Of a DNA stretch of 64,000 bases, positions 48,754-57,033 are shown piece by piece (position 1 is the first letter of the stretch; each line of letters starts with the position of its first letter). The translations under genes were made by a program, and so were the position numbers. The notes beneath the pieces are model-generated. The model was not told the origin of the DNA, ran no database searches, and saw only the letters and a program-made list of their open reading frames with translations. This DNA comes from Chloracidobacterium sp. (GTDB taxonomy: Bacteria > Acidobacteriota > Blastocatellia > Pyrinomonadales > Pyrinomonadaceae): contig JADJWM010000018.1 of assembly GCA_016716365.1 (NCBI GenBank), positions 248,001 to 312,000 on the forward strand, written 5' to 3'.

Positions 48754-51700
48754 CTATTTCCAATCCCCTTGAACGGTGAATGCCGCCCAGAAGAAGGGGT
48801 CGCGGGTGCCGCCCGCTCGCAGCAGCGACAATTGCGCACGCCTGAGGGCCTGGCCGGGCGGCAGTTCCTCCTTTACAAGGTACTGATAGAAACGCTTCAT
48901 CAGATCGGCCGTCGCTCTGTCGTCGACCTTCCATAGACTCGCAACAACGTCCGAAGCCCCGGCGTACATGAAGCCGCGGGCAAGCCCAACGATCCCTTCG
49001 CCCTTGAACTCTTTTCCCAGAGCCGTGTCGCAGGCGCTTAAAACGACGATGTCGGCGTCGATGCGGATATTGTAGATATCGTGAAGCCTGAGGAATCCGT
49101 CCTGCGGTTTGCCTTGTTTATCCAAAAGCGATAGTACGATGCCCGATAGTTCGGGATACTCGGTCGAGATCAGCCCGTGTGTGGCAAAATGCAGAATGCG
49201 TGAGGACGTGAAGTTCTTGCTTAGGACCTGAGATTTATTGGCGTCAAAATCGAGTACCGTCAGCCTGCGCTCGGCCGGGACAAGGCTGGCGATCGAATCG
49301 GCCTCAGTCCGGCTGAATCGAAGCCGGCTGAGATCTGACCGCAGTTTCGAACGCCCATGTTCGAGCCGGGTCGGCGTGGCTGCGGTCGGAGCTGCCGGAT
49401 CGTTGCCTGATCCGGCGATCGCTTTGAATCGAACATCATCGCTGTTGAAGATCGGGTCGGCTAACACGGAAACGACCCTTCGTTCGTCATTTGTCGATCG
49501 GCCCCTCGAATTTCTGAGAACCGCGACGGTCGATGCAGACGGCAGCGAGACTATCTCATTTGTCTCTATAAGATAGGACTCCCGGCCCTTGAGGCTCCCT
49601 TCGGCGGGGGCCGCCACGGTGAACTTCAAGGCCGCGAACGGCACAAAGTGCAGCGGGCCGTCCGGTACAATGGCGAGCCTCCTGCCCACGAATTCGCCAA
49701 GCCCGGTCGGAAGGATCATCTTGCCGAGCGATCGTGAAGCCAATTCGAATTCACGGGCGGCCCTGGCCAGTCTTTCACTACGCTGTCGAGGGGATTCCGA
49801 GGGCAAGAACCTGTTTCTATCCGCGAACGAGTCATAGATCCTACGCACCTGAGCAGCGATCACTTCTTTTTCAGGCAGGCGATGTCCGGTGATCGTTCGT
49901 TGCGTCACGACCCAAACGAAACTCGCCTTGTCTCCGATCGAATACTCCAAAAGCACGGTGTTCGGATCGAGCAAATTCTTTTGAACCTCAGACAGCGAAA
50001 GGGTGCGCGGTTGCGTTAGCGCGGTATATTGCGGGTTTTGCGAACGCAAACGGGCCCGATGCTGGTGATACTCGTCGAGCAAGATCCGGATCTCCTGCTC
50101 GACAGCCGAGATCTTTTCGGGCGACGATCTGCCCGACAAAAGGCTCATCCGATAGCGTTCCCGAGCGTTCAGTGCCGCCTGCAGCCGCCGCTCCCGTTCC
50201 AGCGCATCGGCATCGATGCCGCTGCGGATGTCGGAACGCGATTCGAATACCGATTCGAGAAGGCTGCGGGCACGCGAGCGCTCCGCCGATTCGAAGGCCT
50301 TCGCAAGTTTTTCGTCGGCCCGCCCTGCGGATGCGGTCTGCATGAGCAGTTCAATATAGAGGTCGTAGGCTTCCTTTCCGATCGAGAAGAATGCGGTGCG
50401 GAGTTCGTGTCCCGGAAGCCCGGTCCTCAAGGTCTCGATCTTTGCGATCGCGTCCTCGACCATGGATATCGCCCGGGGTATATCGCCTTCGTTCCGCGCG
50501 ACCCGTGCGAGGCCTAGCATTATTGGGGCCTCATCGCCGGGCATGATCAATTCACGCCTGATCTGGATCGCCTCGGTGTAGAATTGCGATGCCTCCGCGT
50601 GCTTCCCTGTCTTTTCCCGCACCAGGCCAAGAACGTATAGGGCATTTGCCTCGCCATTACGGTTCTTAACTTCCCGAAAGATCGAAAGTGCATCCATTAG
50701 GGGCTTTTCGGCTTTCTCGAATTGGCCGGTTCGCTCATACACAATTCCGATCGCGTTCAAGACGGTGGCTTCTTCAAAACGGTTCTTCAGTTCGCGAACG
50801 ATGAGAAGGGCGTCGTTCAAGAGTTCGAGGGCATGTTCCGGCCGGCCAAGGTTAAGGGACACGGTCCCGAGATTCTTTATGGCCGTCGCAACCTGGCGTT
50901 TGTTGCCGATGCTGTCAGCTATCTCGGCCGAAAGCTGGTAGTAGTCGCGCGCGCTCTCATCGTCGCCGATACCGTTGTAGAAGACACCAATGTTATTGAG
51001 GACCACCGATTCCCGTTGCTTGTTGCCGGCTTGTCGGTACAAATTCAACGCGAGATCGAAATACTCGATCGCTTCCGCGGCCATGAACATATCGGAGTAG
51101 GCCGCCGATAGGTTGAGCGCCGCATCGGCCTCGCCATCGCGATATTGCTCGGCCCGAAACAGTTGGAGCGCTTCCCGGAATAGACGCAGGGCCGCCTCCT
51201 GTTCGCCAAGGGTCCGGCGGATCAGGCCGATGTTGTTCAGGAGTGATGCCTGCTGCCGCTTTCTCCCCAATTCGCGGAAGATCGCCGCAGCCTGTTCCAG
51301 CGGCTCGAGGGAGGCACGGATCTCGGCCGTCGTGTAAAAAAGAACCCCGAGTTCGTTGAGCGCGAACGCTTCGAGTTCCTTATTCTCCATTTGCCGTGCC
51401 AAAGCGAGAGCCTGATTCACAAGATCGGCCGCGCCCGGTTTACCAAGATATCGATAGGATTGCCCGAGATTCATCAGTGCCGCGAATTCCCCTCGACGTT
51501 CGCCGATCTCGCGATAGATCTCGAGCCCTTTCTCGAGGAACGAAAGTGAGGCGTTGAAGTCGCTCAGGTTCTTATACAGATTCCCGACACTGTTCAGGCA
51601 GTCGGCCTCACGTTTTCGTAAACCAAGGGCCCTGAACCTGGGCGCAAGCTCCTTGAGTTTCTCGATGGCCTGGCGACGGGTGCCGGCATCGCGGGCCGCC

Positions 51701-51816
51701 CGAAGAGCGTCCGCTTCCTTAAAAAGTCTCTCGACCTCTTCGGGCGTGTCCTGCGCGCCGGCGAATTTGAAAGAGAGCAAAAAGAGAAGGAGAACGGTAA
51801 GGAAATTGCGGAACAT
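48754..51816 (-). CDS. TPR-CHAT caspase-like protease, secreted
   Basis: 1020 residues. Signal peptide MFRNFLTVLLLFLLSFKFAGAQ. Residues about 20-480 are tandem TPR units (for example ALMNLGQSYRYLGKPGAADLVNQALALAR, VLNNIGVFYNGIGDDESARDYYQLSAEIADSIGN). A linker with a coiled stretch leads to a CHAT domain with the caspase-like dyad H880 (HFATHG) and C929 (LSACDTALG), followed by GEGIVGLARGFMYAGASDVVASLWKVDD. CHAT proteases cleave partner proteins; TPR-CHAT of type III-E CRISPR cleaves Csx30 in a sigma-factor circuit. Here the gene follows a sigma factor and an anti-sigma-like protein (20-bp gap), so one of them may be a substrate (inference). Confidence 0.92.
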   Translation of the reverse strand: MFRNFLTVLLLFLLSFKFAGAQDTPEEVERLFKEADALRAARDAGTRRQAIEKLKELAPRFRALGLRKREADCLNSVGNLYKNLSDFNASLSFLEKGLEIYREIGERRGEFAALMNLGQSYRYLGKPGAADLVNQALALARQMENKELEAFALNELGVLFYTTAEIRASLEPLEQAAAIFRELGRKRQQASLLNNIGLIRRTLGEQEAALRLFREALQLFRAEQYRDGEADAALNLSAAYSDMFMAAEAIEYFDLALNLYRQAGNKQRESVVLNNIGVFYNGIGDDESARDYYQLSAEIADSIGNKRQVATAIKNLGTVSLNLGRPEHALELLNDALLIVRELKNRFEEATVLNAIGIVYERTGQFEKAEKPLMDALSIFREVKNRNGEANALYVLGLVREKTGKHAEASQFYTEAIQIRRELIMPGDEAPIMLGLARVARNEGDIPRAISMVEDAIAKIETLRTGLPGHELRTAFFSIGKEAYDLYIELLMQTASAGRADEKLAKAFESAERSRARSLLESVFESRSDIRSGIDADALERERRLQAALNARERYRMSLLSGRSSPEKISAVEQEIRILLDEYHQHRARLRSQNPQYTALTQPRTLSLSEVQKNLLDPNTVLLEYSIGDKASFVWVVTQRTITGHRLPEKEVIAAQVRRIYDSFADRNRFLPSESPRQRSERLARAAREFELASRSLGKMILPTGLGEFVGRRLAIVPDGPLHFVPFAALKFTVAAPAEGSLKGRESYLIETNEIVSLPSASTVAVLRNSRGRSTNDERRVVSVLADPIFNSDDVRFKAIAGSGNDPAAPTAATPTRLEHGRSKLRSDLSRLRFSRTEADSIASLVPAERRLTVLDFDANKSQVLSKNFTSSRILHFATHGLISTEYPELSGIVLSLLDKQGKPQDGFLRLHDIYNIRIDADIVVLSACDTALGKEFKGEGIVGLARGFMYAGASDVVASLWKVDDRATADLMKRFYQYLVKEELPPGQALRRAQLSLLRAGGTRDPFFWAAFTVQGDWK

Positions 51817-51836
51817 AAAAACCTCCGATCACAGGA

Positions 51837-52787
51837 CTATTCTTCGGGTCCGGGCCGAACGACAAAGTTATAGAAATTGACGTCTTCCACGCTTCCTTCA
51901 GACGTAGTTCCCGCCACCGCCATCTCGTACGATCCGGGTTTTAGGCTCGATCGCGGCACCGATACCGTCAGCCAACCCCTTCGGCCAACGGAGGAGCGTC
52001 CGACCTCGGTGTCCCAAACCGTCGCTCCTGAACCGTCTCTCAGTTCGACACGATATGTCGTATATCTGGGATCGACCGCTTCGGCCAGTCTGAAACGGAC
52101 GGAGCCCTCCCCTCCCGGGATCTCCAAGACCGGCCGGCTACCGCTTCTGATCGGTGGTACCAGGGTAAAGGCCAGCACGGCGGGTTTCTTCGGCGGCGGG
52201 TCAGCGGGTTGACGGCCGGCCGGCGAAGGGGCAGGAACGGCAGCCGGCGGCAACATCGGCGTCGCCAATGCCATCGCGGGGGTTTCTGTTGGAAGGGCAT
52301 TCACCGCGGCGGGCGTCGGGATCACGATCTCGGGCAGATCATTTGCAGCGATCCGCTCGCCAGGCGGCCGATACCAAAGAAGATAGCCAACCGCAAGCGA
52401 GATCACGGCGATGGCGAGTCCGCCCGCGAACGCGACCCGTGAAGGCCGGAAAAATGCGGAGAACGCCGCCCAAAACGACGTCGTCTCTGCAACCGCGGGC
52501 ACAATGGGCACGTCCTCGCCGAGGCGCATGCTCAATATCCGGGCCGCCCTGACTTTCTCTGCCCGGCGTTCAGAGACTAGGTAGTTCTGCTCGAACTCCC
52601 GGGCCTCTGCGTCCCCAAATTCGCCGGCGACGTAACGGTCAACCAGATCGTTCTCCAGGGCATCGAGCTCGGCCGCCAGATCCGAATCCGTGAATAGTCG
52701 TTCCTCGAACGCGTCCAGTTCCGGGCCACGGACGCGGCCGTAAAGGTAGCGTGTCAATCGTTCGATGGATGTCGGTTCGTTCGTCAT
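51837..52787 (-). CDS. membrane anti-sigma-factor-like protein
   Basis: 316 residues. The N-terminal ~85 residues (IERLTRYLYGRVRGPELDAFEERLFTDSDLAAELDALENDLVDRYVAGEFGDAEAREFEQNYL) resemble the cytoplasmic helical domain of zf-HC2/FecR-type anti-sigma factors but lack the zinc-binding His/Cys. One membrane helix (VAFAGGLAIAVISLAVGYLLWY) is followed by a Pro-rich periplasmic linker. The C-terminal beta-sandwich has EGSVRFRLAEAVDPRYTTYRVELRDGSGATVWDTEVGRSS...SLKPGSYEMAVAGTTSEG. It lies between the sigma gene (82 bp) and the CHAT gene, so holding the sigma at the membrane is the natural prediction. Preceded by element E1. Confidence 0.75.
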   Translation of the reverse strand: MTNEPTSIERLTRYLYGRVRGPELDAFEERLFTDSDLAAELDALENDLVDRYVAGEFGDAEAREFEQNYLVSERRAEKVRAARILSMRLGEDVPIVPAVAETTSFWAAFSAFFRPSRVAFAGGLAIAVISLAVGYLLWYRPPGERIAANDLPEIVIPTPAAVNALPTETPAMALATPMLPPAAVPAPSPAGRQPADPPPKKPAVLAFTLVPPIRSGSRPVLEIPGGEGSVRFRLAEAVDPRYTTYRVELRDGSGATVWDTEVGRSSVGRRGWLTVSVPRSSLKPGSYEMAVAGTTSEGSVEDVNFYNFVVRPGPEE

Positions 52788-52828
52788 TATCAGGGTCTAT
52801 AGTCGATAACCGACGGTTCTTACGGACC

Positions 52829-52866
52829 GCCTCATTTACTACTGGCGAATTCGCAGAAAACGCGCC
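52829..52866 (-). promoter_or_regulatory. repeated 38-nt promoter-like element E1
   Basis: Minus strand begins GGCGCGTTTTCTGC and continues GAATTCGCCAGTAGTAAATGAGG. It lies a few bases after the sigma-factor stop and about 45 nt before the anti-sigma start at 52787. Gap-free match to E2 and E3. Confidence 0.7.
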
Positions 52867-52869
52867 GGA

Positions 52870-53454
52870 CTATTCCTGATGGCTCAGACATTTCGAAATA
52901 CAAGCCTCAAGTTTTTCGCGGAGTCTTACCATTCGGTTTCTGAGCGCGTGCGGGGCGATCCCGAGTTCATCGCATAGCCGTCTGCGATTCTCGATCTTTT
53001 CGCGGGTCTGCCCGCTGTAATAGCGCGTAACAAGTGCCTTGTTCTCAGCCGGCATTCCGTCGAGACATCTGTCCACACACGTCAGTTCCCGTTCGCGTTC
53101 ATCCGAATCGTTGTTCGGCAGTGTCGCGATCTCGGGAAGATCGTACGTGAGTTTGGATTCCGGAGCTTTGCGAAGTTCGAGGACGTACATCCTCGCGATA
53201 CCGAGGGCGTAGGTGTTCGCATTTTCGATAATCTCGCCGCTCTCAAGCTTTCGGGCGAGGCGGTCGAGGACCTGATCGGCGTGGTCGTCTGACGAATTTA
53301 ACCCCCTGGCCTCGAAGAAGCGTACGAGATTGCGTCGCAAGAGCAGGTACGATTCGCCGGCCTTCTCGCGGTCGTCCGCAAGCGAATCGAGCAACCCATC
53401 GAATGCATTGCCCGAAAGCTGCCATCTCGGCTTCGCTTGTCGGTCTAGATACAT
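52870..53454 (-). CDS. sigma-70 family RNA polymerase sigma factor (ECF-like)
   Basis: 194 residues. Region 2-like sequence near the N-terminus (YLLLRRNLVRFFEARGLNSSDDHADQVLDRLARKLESGEIIENANTYALGIARMYVLELRK) and a region 4-like helix-turn-helix at the C-terminus (TREKIENRRRLCDELGIAPHALRNRMVRLREKLEACI). It lacks regions 1 and 3, so it is a small alternative sigma. It is the first gene of the CHAT cluster. No E-type element precedes it; the first copy lies directly behind it, suggesting it drives the rest of the cluster. Divergent from a DUF2085 gene across 275 bp. Confidence 0.85.
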   Translation of the reverse strand: MYLDRQAKPRWQLSGNAFDGLLDSLADDREKAGESYLLLRRNLVRFFEARGLNSSDDHADQVLDRLARKLESGEIIENANTYALGIARMYVLELRKAPESKLTYDLPEIATLPNNDSDERERELTCVDRCLDGMPAENKALVTRYYSGQTREKIENRRRLCDELGIAPHALRNRMVRLREKLEACISKCLSHQE

Positions 53455-53729
53455 GGCGAGATGTCCGTAAGACGCTGTCCGGAACGCTCTAAGACCCCGC
53501 GAAAAAAATGAAGGCAGAGCCCGCGATATACCCGCGATCGGTCGCCAGCAGGTGTTCGCCAGATCTGTCCGCCATCAGCGAAATATGCTGGTTGCGATCA
53601 AGGTATTAAGATTCCGTCAATGATTCGTTATTAAGTGGGCATTGTCAAGATTTTTGTCTGACCGCGGTCGCGTCGGCGTACCGGACATGATGCGGTTCAC
53701 TGAATTCGCGATAGAATGTTCGTAGGGAA

Positions 53730-54257
53730 ATGATCGAACCACCGGAACATCGCCTGCAGAATGAGATCCCGCGAGATCTCCGCCTTCGGGCGACCGTTAC
53801 TTGGGGATGGGCGGCCGCCGTCGTGCTTGCCTGGGTCTCCTTGATCCTGCTCGCCCCGTTAGGAACGGATCCCGGTTGGAGCATCGCTTCGTCGATCTAC
53901 TCATTCTTTGGATACGTCTGCCATCAGCTCCCTGAGCGGTCGCTCCACCTTGACGGCCATCCGATGGCGGTCTGCTCGCGGTGTTTTGGAGTATATTCAG
54001 GGCTGCTTGCGGGGCTGCTTTCATATCCGTTGTTCCGAAGGATCGAAGATACCGATCCGCTGCCCCGCCGGTGGCTTTTTTTATCGCTGGTGCCGATCGG
54101 TATCGATTGGTCTCTGAACATCTTTGGGATCTGGGAAAACACTCATTTTACACGGGTTGTGACCGGAGCGATCCTAGGGATCGCGTGCGCCGTTTATATC
54201 GTACCCGCTCTTGTTGAGATCAGGCAGAATCTGGCCGTGCATCGAATGCGAAGTTGA
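53730..54257 (+). CDS. DUF2085 membrane protein
   Basis: 175 residues. Three to four membrane helices. The DUF2085 signature is clear: YSFFGYVCHQLPERSLHLDGHPMAVCSRCFGVYSGLLAG, with CHQ and CxRCxGxY cysteines that may bind metal. The middle has GIDWSLNIFGIWENTHFTRVVTGAILGIACAVYI. Function unknown. Monocistronic and divergent from the CHAT-cluster sigma gene. Confidence 0.85.
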   Translation: MIEPPEHRLQNEIPRDLRLRATVTWGWAAAVVLAWVSLILLAPLGTDPGWSIASSIYSFFGYVCHQLPERSLHLDGHPMAVCSRCFGVYSGLLAGLLSYPLFRRIEDTDPLPRRWLFLSLVPIGIDWSLNIFGIWENTHFTRVVTGAILGIACAVYIVPALVEIRQNLAVHRMRS

Positions 54258-54376
54258 TATGGCGGCCGGAGCGGCAGAATGAAGAAAAATGTATCATCCG
54301 CCGCAGCTGATGGCTGCAAGAACTTTTGTTGACTTACGTTCGTAGAAATTGCAAGATTATTTACACTCGGAGTCTT

Positions 54377-54658
54377 ATGAGCCTCAATCAGGAAACTGCG
54401 GTCAAGTTAGCAAAAAAAGATCTTGCGTCCCGACTGAATTTGAAGGAGAGCGATATCGTGGAAGGATCTGTCGCAAAGGTCGATTTTCCGGATATGTCTC
54501 TTGGAGCTCCCGCGGGCGGTGAAATGTCGGCGCAGATGATCTCGACGGGATGGAAGATCAACCTGAATGCGAAAGGGAAACAGTTCGAATACCGGGCTGA
54601 CAAGTACCAACTCAGGCTAAAGGGCTTTAACGGGCAGAATCACGTCATCATCTCGTGA
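54377..54658 (+). CDS. small soluble protein of unknown function, 93 aa
   Basis: Start ATG at 54377 (MSLNQETAVKLAKKDLASRL); a longer frame from 54326 lacks a ribosome site. The sequence reads like a small alpha/beta domain: an N-terminal helix, then IVEGSVAKVDFPDMSLGAPAGGEMSAQMISTGWKINLNAKGKQFEYRADKYQLRLKGF. The alternating strand pattern resembles a PepSY-like or inhibitor-like fold (weak inference). It lies 33 bp before the subtilase gene on the same strand, so it may be a propeptide-like partner. Confidence 0.6.
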   Translation: MSLNQETAVKLAKKDLASRLNLKESDIVEGSVAKVDFPDMSLGAPAGGEMSAQMISTGWKINLNAKGKQFEYRADKYQLRLKGFNGQNHVIIS

Positions 54659-54691
54659 TCCCGGGAGTAATTGATTCAGGAGTAGTAATTT

Positions 54692-56113
54692 ATGAATCGA
54701 AGCAATATTTGGATACGCATCGGCATCGTCGGTGTGCTGATCGTGACGGCGGCCGTGCTTGGCCAGATAAGGCGCTGGCAGTCCAAGCCGCTTGTGAATA
54801 TCGAGGTCGATCATCCGGCGGCATCGAAACCTTCGGTACGCGGCCGGAGTTTCGATGAAACACAGCCCGAGGTGCTTGTCCGCTTCAAAGAGGGCACCGC
54901 GCTCGATCAGATCAAGAAGATCGCCGGGCGGCTGAACGACCGCCTCGAGGATGAGATCGAGTCGGTCAAAGGGCTTGTCGCGGTCGATGACCTTGATAAC
55001 GCCGATCCCGCGGCGGTAGCGGCCGAATACCGGAAAATGCCGGAAGTTCTCTATGCCGAGCCCGTTTTCACTATTGAGCTTGACGACCCCGGTACGTCAC
55101 GGACGTATCGCGACCTGGTAAAACGTGAACCTGCCGACGAGATCCCGAACGATCCCCAATTCGCCGAACAGTGGGCACTGAACAACCTTGGACAGGACGG
55201 GGGAAAGGCCCGTGCCGACATCGACGCGCTCAAGGCGTGGATGAAAACGAAGGGAAGCCCGGAGGTCGTCGTGGCCGTTCTGGATACGGGCGTTGACTAT
55301 TCACACCGCGATCTTGCGACGAATATGTGGATGCGGCCGGAGAGCGTGCCGCAATACATTGACGACGAACTCGGCGTTTTCAATGACCTGCAGGGCTTCG
55401 ATGCGACGAACAACGTCAGCGACCCGATGGATGACAACGGACACGGAACCCACTGTGCCGGGATCGTCGGTGCCGAAGGCAACAACAATGAGGGGATCGC
55501 GGGCGTTAACTGGAATGTCCAGATAATGCCGCTCAAGTTTCTTGGCCGCGGTGGCTTCGGGACGACAAAGGATGCGATCGAGGCGATCAACTACGCCATC
55601 GATAGGAAACAAAAAGGCGTTAACGTCCGCGTGATCAGTGCAAGCTGGGGCTCGACGACGTATTCGAAGGCGCTTGAGGATGCGATCCGAGCGGCCGGGG
55701 AACAGGGCATCCTATTCGTCGCTGCGGCCGGCAACGCGTCTACAGACAACGACAAACGCCCGCATTACCCGTCGAATTATGACCTGCCGAATGTGATCAG
55801 TGTCGCCGCACTCGACCGGACCGATTCGCTGGCCTCGTTCTCGAACTTCGGAGCGAAGACGGTCCATGTTGCGGCACCCGGCCGCGAGATCGTCTCGACC
55901 TGGCTGAATGACGCATATCGTGAAGCATCCGGCACTTCGATGGCGACACCGCATGTTTCCGGGATCGCGGCTTTGGTGATCGCGGCTGAGCCGAACATCA
56001 CCGTCGAGAAGCTTCGGGAAAGGATCCTGCGTTCGGTAGATAAGATCGACTCGCTCAACGGAAAGGTTTTGAACGGCGGAAGGTTGAATGCCGCCAAGGC
56101 ATTGTCGCGATAG
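54692..56113 (+). CDS. subtilisin-family (S8) serine protease, membrane-anchored or secreted
   Basis: 473 residues. An N-terminal hydrophobic segment (9-25, IRIGIVGVLIVTAAVLG) is a signal anchor. Residues 60-130 look like an I9-type propeptide (EVLVRFKEGTALDQIKKIAGRLNDRLEDEIESVKG...VLYAEPVFTIE). The catalytic triad is D198 (VLDTGVDYSHRDL), H251 (NGHGTHCAGIVG) and S416 (ASGTSMATPHVSG), with oxyanion N in AAAGNAS. No C-terminal PPC domain. A terminator follows. The 93-residue gene directly upstream may be co-transcribed. Confidence 0.95.
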   Translation: MNRSNIWIRIGIVGVLIVTAAVLGQIRRWQSKPLVNIEVDHPAASKPSVRGRSFDETQPEVLVRFKEGTALDQIKKIAGRLNDRLEDEIESVKGLVAVDDLDNADPAAVAAEYRKMPEVLYAEPVFTIELDDPGTSRTYRDLVKREPADEIPNDPQFAEQWALNNLGQDGGKARADIDALKAWMKTKGSPEVVVAVLDTGVDYSHRDLATNMWMRPESVPQYIDDELGVFNDLQGFDATNNVSDPMDDNGHGTHCAGIVGAEGNNNEGIAGVNWNVQIMPLKFLGRGGFGTTKDAIEAINYAIDRKQKGVNVRVISASWGSTTYSKALEDAIRAAGEQGILFVAAAGNASTDNDKRPHYPSNYDLPNVISVAALDRTDSLASFSNFGAKTVHVAAPGREIVSTWLNDAYREASGTSMATPHVSGIAALVIAAEPNITVEKLRERILRSVDKIDSLNGKVLNGGRLNAAKALSR

Positions 56114-56196
56114 CCGGCTATTCGGGAGGTGACCATTTGGTCTAACCCGGGCCTGTAAAGGTAGCAAAGCGTCCGTCGACGGTCGCTCTGATTGGG

Positions 56197-56222
56197 AAAA
56201 AGCCCCGTTTTTCGGGGCTTTT
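56197..56222 (+). terminator. Rho-independent terminator after the subtilase gene
   Basis: 10-bp stem AAAAGCCCCG (56197-56206) with CGGGGCTTTT (56213-56222), 6-nt loop. Nearly symmetric, so it could also act on the opposite strand. Confidence 0.8.
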
Positions 56223-56249
56223 GTGCGTTTCAGGATAAACCGCTCGATC

Positions 56250-56266
56250 TTGGCACGTCCTTTGCT
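56250..56266 (+). promoter_or_regulatory. sigma-54 (-24/-12) promoter of the Asn-rich gene
   Basis: TTGGCACG-TCCT-TTGCT (TGGCAC at 56251-56256, TTGC at 56262-56265) is a full match to the consensus. Predicted start near 56276-56278, about 48 nt before the ATG at 56325. It lies directly behind the subtilase terminator. Confidence 0.8.
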
Positions 56267-56324
56267 CTTATGTTCGAATGCAATGCTGGGCATTGCCTGA
56301 GACTAATAAGAAATGGAGAACAAG

Positions 56325-56912
56325 ATGAACAAGATCAAAGGGTTGGTTGCGACAGCAGCATTTTCTTTGTTAATTTTGGGCCTGCCGGCAATTGCTTCAG
56401 CGCAGTGGGGCGGTTACCCGAACAATGGTGGGTACTACGGCAATTACAACATCAAATCGAACGTAAAGAACCTGAAGGAGCGGGCAAAGGACTTCGAGAA
56501 GGCCGTCGACCGCTTCGAGGACCGCAGCGACCGTTCACGACGCGGCGGTTGGGGGAATAGCGGCGGCTACGGCAATTACGGCGGTTACGGCAACAACGGT
56601 GCGTATGCTGACAACCTCGAAAGGCTGGCCGACCAGTTCAAAGACGCTACGGACCGGCTTGAAGACAAGTACGGCAACGGCCGGAACCTCAATAACAGTG
56701 CCGACGAGGCCCGCCGTGTCCTCGATCTGGCGAACCGCATCAACACGCAGGTGAACAGCTTCCGCGGTAACAATATGCTCGCGGGACAGTGGAACAGGAT
56801 GCGAAACGACCTGAACGCGATCGCGAATGTTTACGGCTACAATCGGAATATGCCGAGGAACAACCGCAACGGCAACTGGAGGAACAACATTCCGTTCCCG
56901 TTCCCTTTCTAG
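56325..56912 (+). CDS. Asn/Gly/Tyr-rich secreted protein, 195 aa
   Basis: Start ATG at 56325 preferred over 56313 because GGAG lies 7 nt upstream of it. Signal peptide MNKIKGLVATAAFSLLILGLPAIASAQ. The mature part has two parts: low-complexity stretches rich in Gly, Asn and Tyr (GGYPNNGGYYGNYN, GNSGGYGNYGGYGNN) and two similar charged helices (NLKERAKDFEKAVDRFEDRSDRS and NLERLADQFKDATDRLEDKYGNG). The pattern suggests a structural or matrix protein. Ends FPFPF. Driven by a consensus sigma-54 promoter and closed by a terminator. I know no named family. Confidence 0.7.
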   Translation: MNKIKGLVATAAFSLLILGLPAIASAQWGGYPNNGGYYGNYNIKSNVKNLKERAKDFEKAVDRFEDRSDRSRRGGWGNSGGYGNYGGYGNNGAYADNLERLADQFKDATDRLEDKYGNGRNLNNSADEARRVLDLANRINTQVNSFRGNNMLAGQWNRMRNDLNAIANVYGYNRNMPRNNRNGNWRNNIPFPFPF

Positions 56913-56956
56913 GAAAGCGTAACCTTTAGGCTCGCCGAATGGCAGGGCCATCTTCG

Positions 56957-56984
56957 GCCCGGGCAATCGTCGCCCGGGCTTTTT
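56957..56984 (+). terminator. Rho-independent terminator after the Asn-rich gene
   Basis: 8-bp stem GCCCGGGC (56957-56964) with GCCCGGGC (56972-56979), 7-nt loop, then TTTTT. Confidence 0.85.
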
Positions 56985-57033
56985 CATTTAGCCTAGAAGG
57001 TAATAGTCGCTTAAAATCCTAAGCGACGCGAAT

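Noticed and set aside
43056..53454. Type III-E CRISPR (TPR-CHAT)
   Set aside because: No Cas7-11, Csx30/31-like gene or repeat array; the CHAT protein has a signal peptide, so it is probably exported.
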